Shown in pieces: positions 5,734-5,893 of a DNA stretch of 5,893 nucleotides. How positions within the stretch are numbered: position 1 is the first letter of the stretch; each line of letters starts with the position of its first letter. The stretch comes from JAUZPB01 sp037140715 (lineage in GTDB: Bacteria; Bacteroidota; Ignavibacteria; Ignavibacteriales; SURF-24). The translations under genes were made by a program, and so were the position numbers. The stretch covers positions 1-5,893 of the forward strand of contig JBAXDX010000122.1 in assembly GCA_037140715.1 (NCBI GenBank). Direction: 5' to 3'. The notes below the pieces were generated by a model. The model saw only the letters and a program-made list of their open reading frames with translations, ran no database searches and had not been told where the DNA came from.

Positions 5734-5893
5734 ACTGCCGGTTTCATATCTGCATGTTTTTACTTATTCCGAACGTCCGGATACTAAAGCCATTTCGATG
5801 AAGGGATGTATAAGTATCCAGGAAAGGAAAAAAAGGAATAAATGAACTGCCGGTTTCATATCTGCATGTTTTTACTTATTCCGAACGTCCGGA
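5615..5893 (+). repeat. Perfect 112-bp tandem repeat, about 2.5 copies, inside mtaB
   Basis: Copy 1 is 5615-5726, copy 2 is 5727-5838, and a partial copy 3 runs from 5839 to the window end (55 bp). By eye I find no mismatch between copies. Copy 1 is authentic mtaB coding sequence in frame with the gene (residues NELPVSYLHV to QERKKR). Because 112 is not a multiple of 3, each later copy is in a different frame, and the gene stops at the first junction. The junction shares TAAATG, so only a few bases of homology are needed to join the end of one copy to the start of the next. Perfect identity and position at the very end of the sequence are typical of an assembly loop at a contig end, but a recent tandem duplication cannot be excluded. 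Confidence 0.9.

Overview
The window is a stretch of bacterial chromosome of moderately low GC content. It carries four recognisable housekeeping genes, all on the + strand, and several unusual non-coding repeats. The order cmk (CMP kinase), ispH (HMBPP reductase), rpsA (ribosomal protein S1), the Bacteroidota-like sequence of IspH, and a promoter-like TAnnTTTG box before cmk suggest the Bacteroidota/Chlorobiota/Ignavibacteriota group. A purine-rich Shine-Dalgarno site before rpsA and a weaker one before mtaB fit Ignavibacteria or Chlorobia better than Flavobacteriia. The lineage is inferred from familiarity with these families and was not searched.

Layout. 1-160: a possible end of an upstream gene, running into a long inverted repeat whose arms are built from degenerate hexamers (NTAATC). 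201-405: about five 41-bp units, each centred on a potential 10-bp stem with a 9-nt loop (stem core GCTCCGT/ACGGAGC). 421-885: no convincing gene. 898-2506: cmk and ispH, 4 nt apart, almost certainly co-transcribed. 2507-2674: leader of rpsA with a strong ribosome binding site. 2675-4492: rpsA with six S1 domains, followed by a probable intrinsic terminator (4509-4554). 4564-4640: a second hexamer-built inverted repeat, based on GGTAAA, with the same architecture as the first. 4663-5733: mtaB, a tRNA methylthiotransferase gene that loses its last 75-90 codons where a perfect 112-bp tandem repeat (5615-5893) begins and runs to the window end.

Function. Cmk supplies CDP for nucleic acid and CDP-lipid synthesis, IspH makes the isoprenoid precursors IPP and DMAPP, S1 helps load mRNA on the ribosome, and MtaB modifies A37 of ANN-decoding tRNAs. 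They share growth and translation rather than one pathway. No defence system, mobile-element gene, CRISPR array, tRNA or rRNA is visible. The new material, if any, is in the repeats: the phased 41-bp hairpin array, the two hexamer palindromes, and the terminal 112-bp duplication, which may be an assembly artefact.
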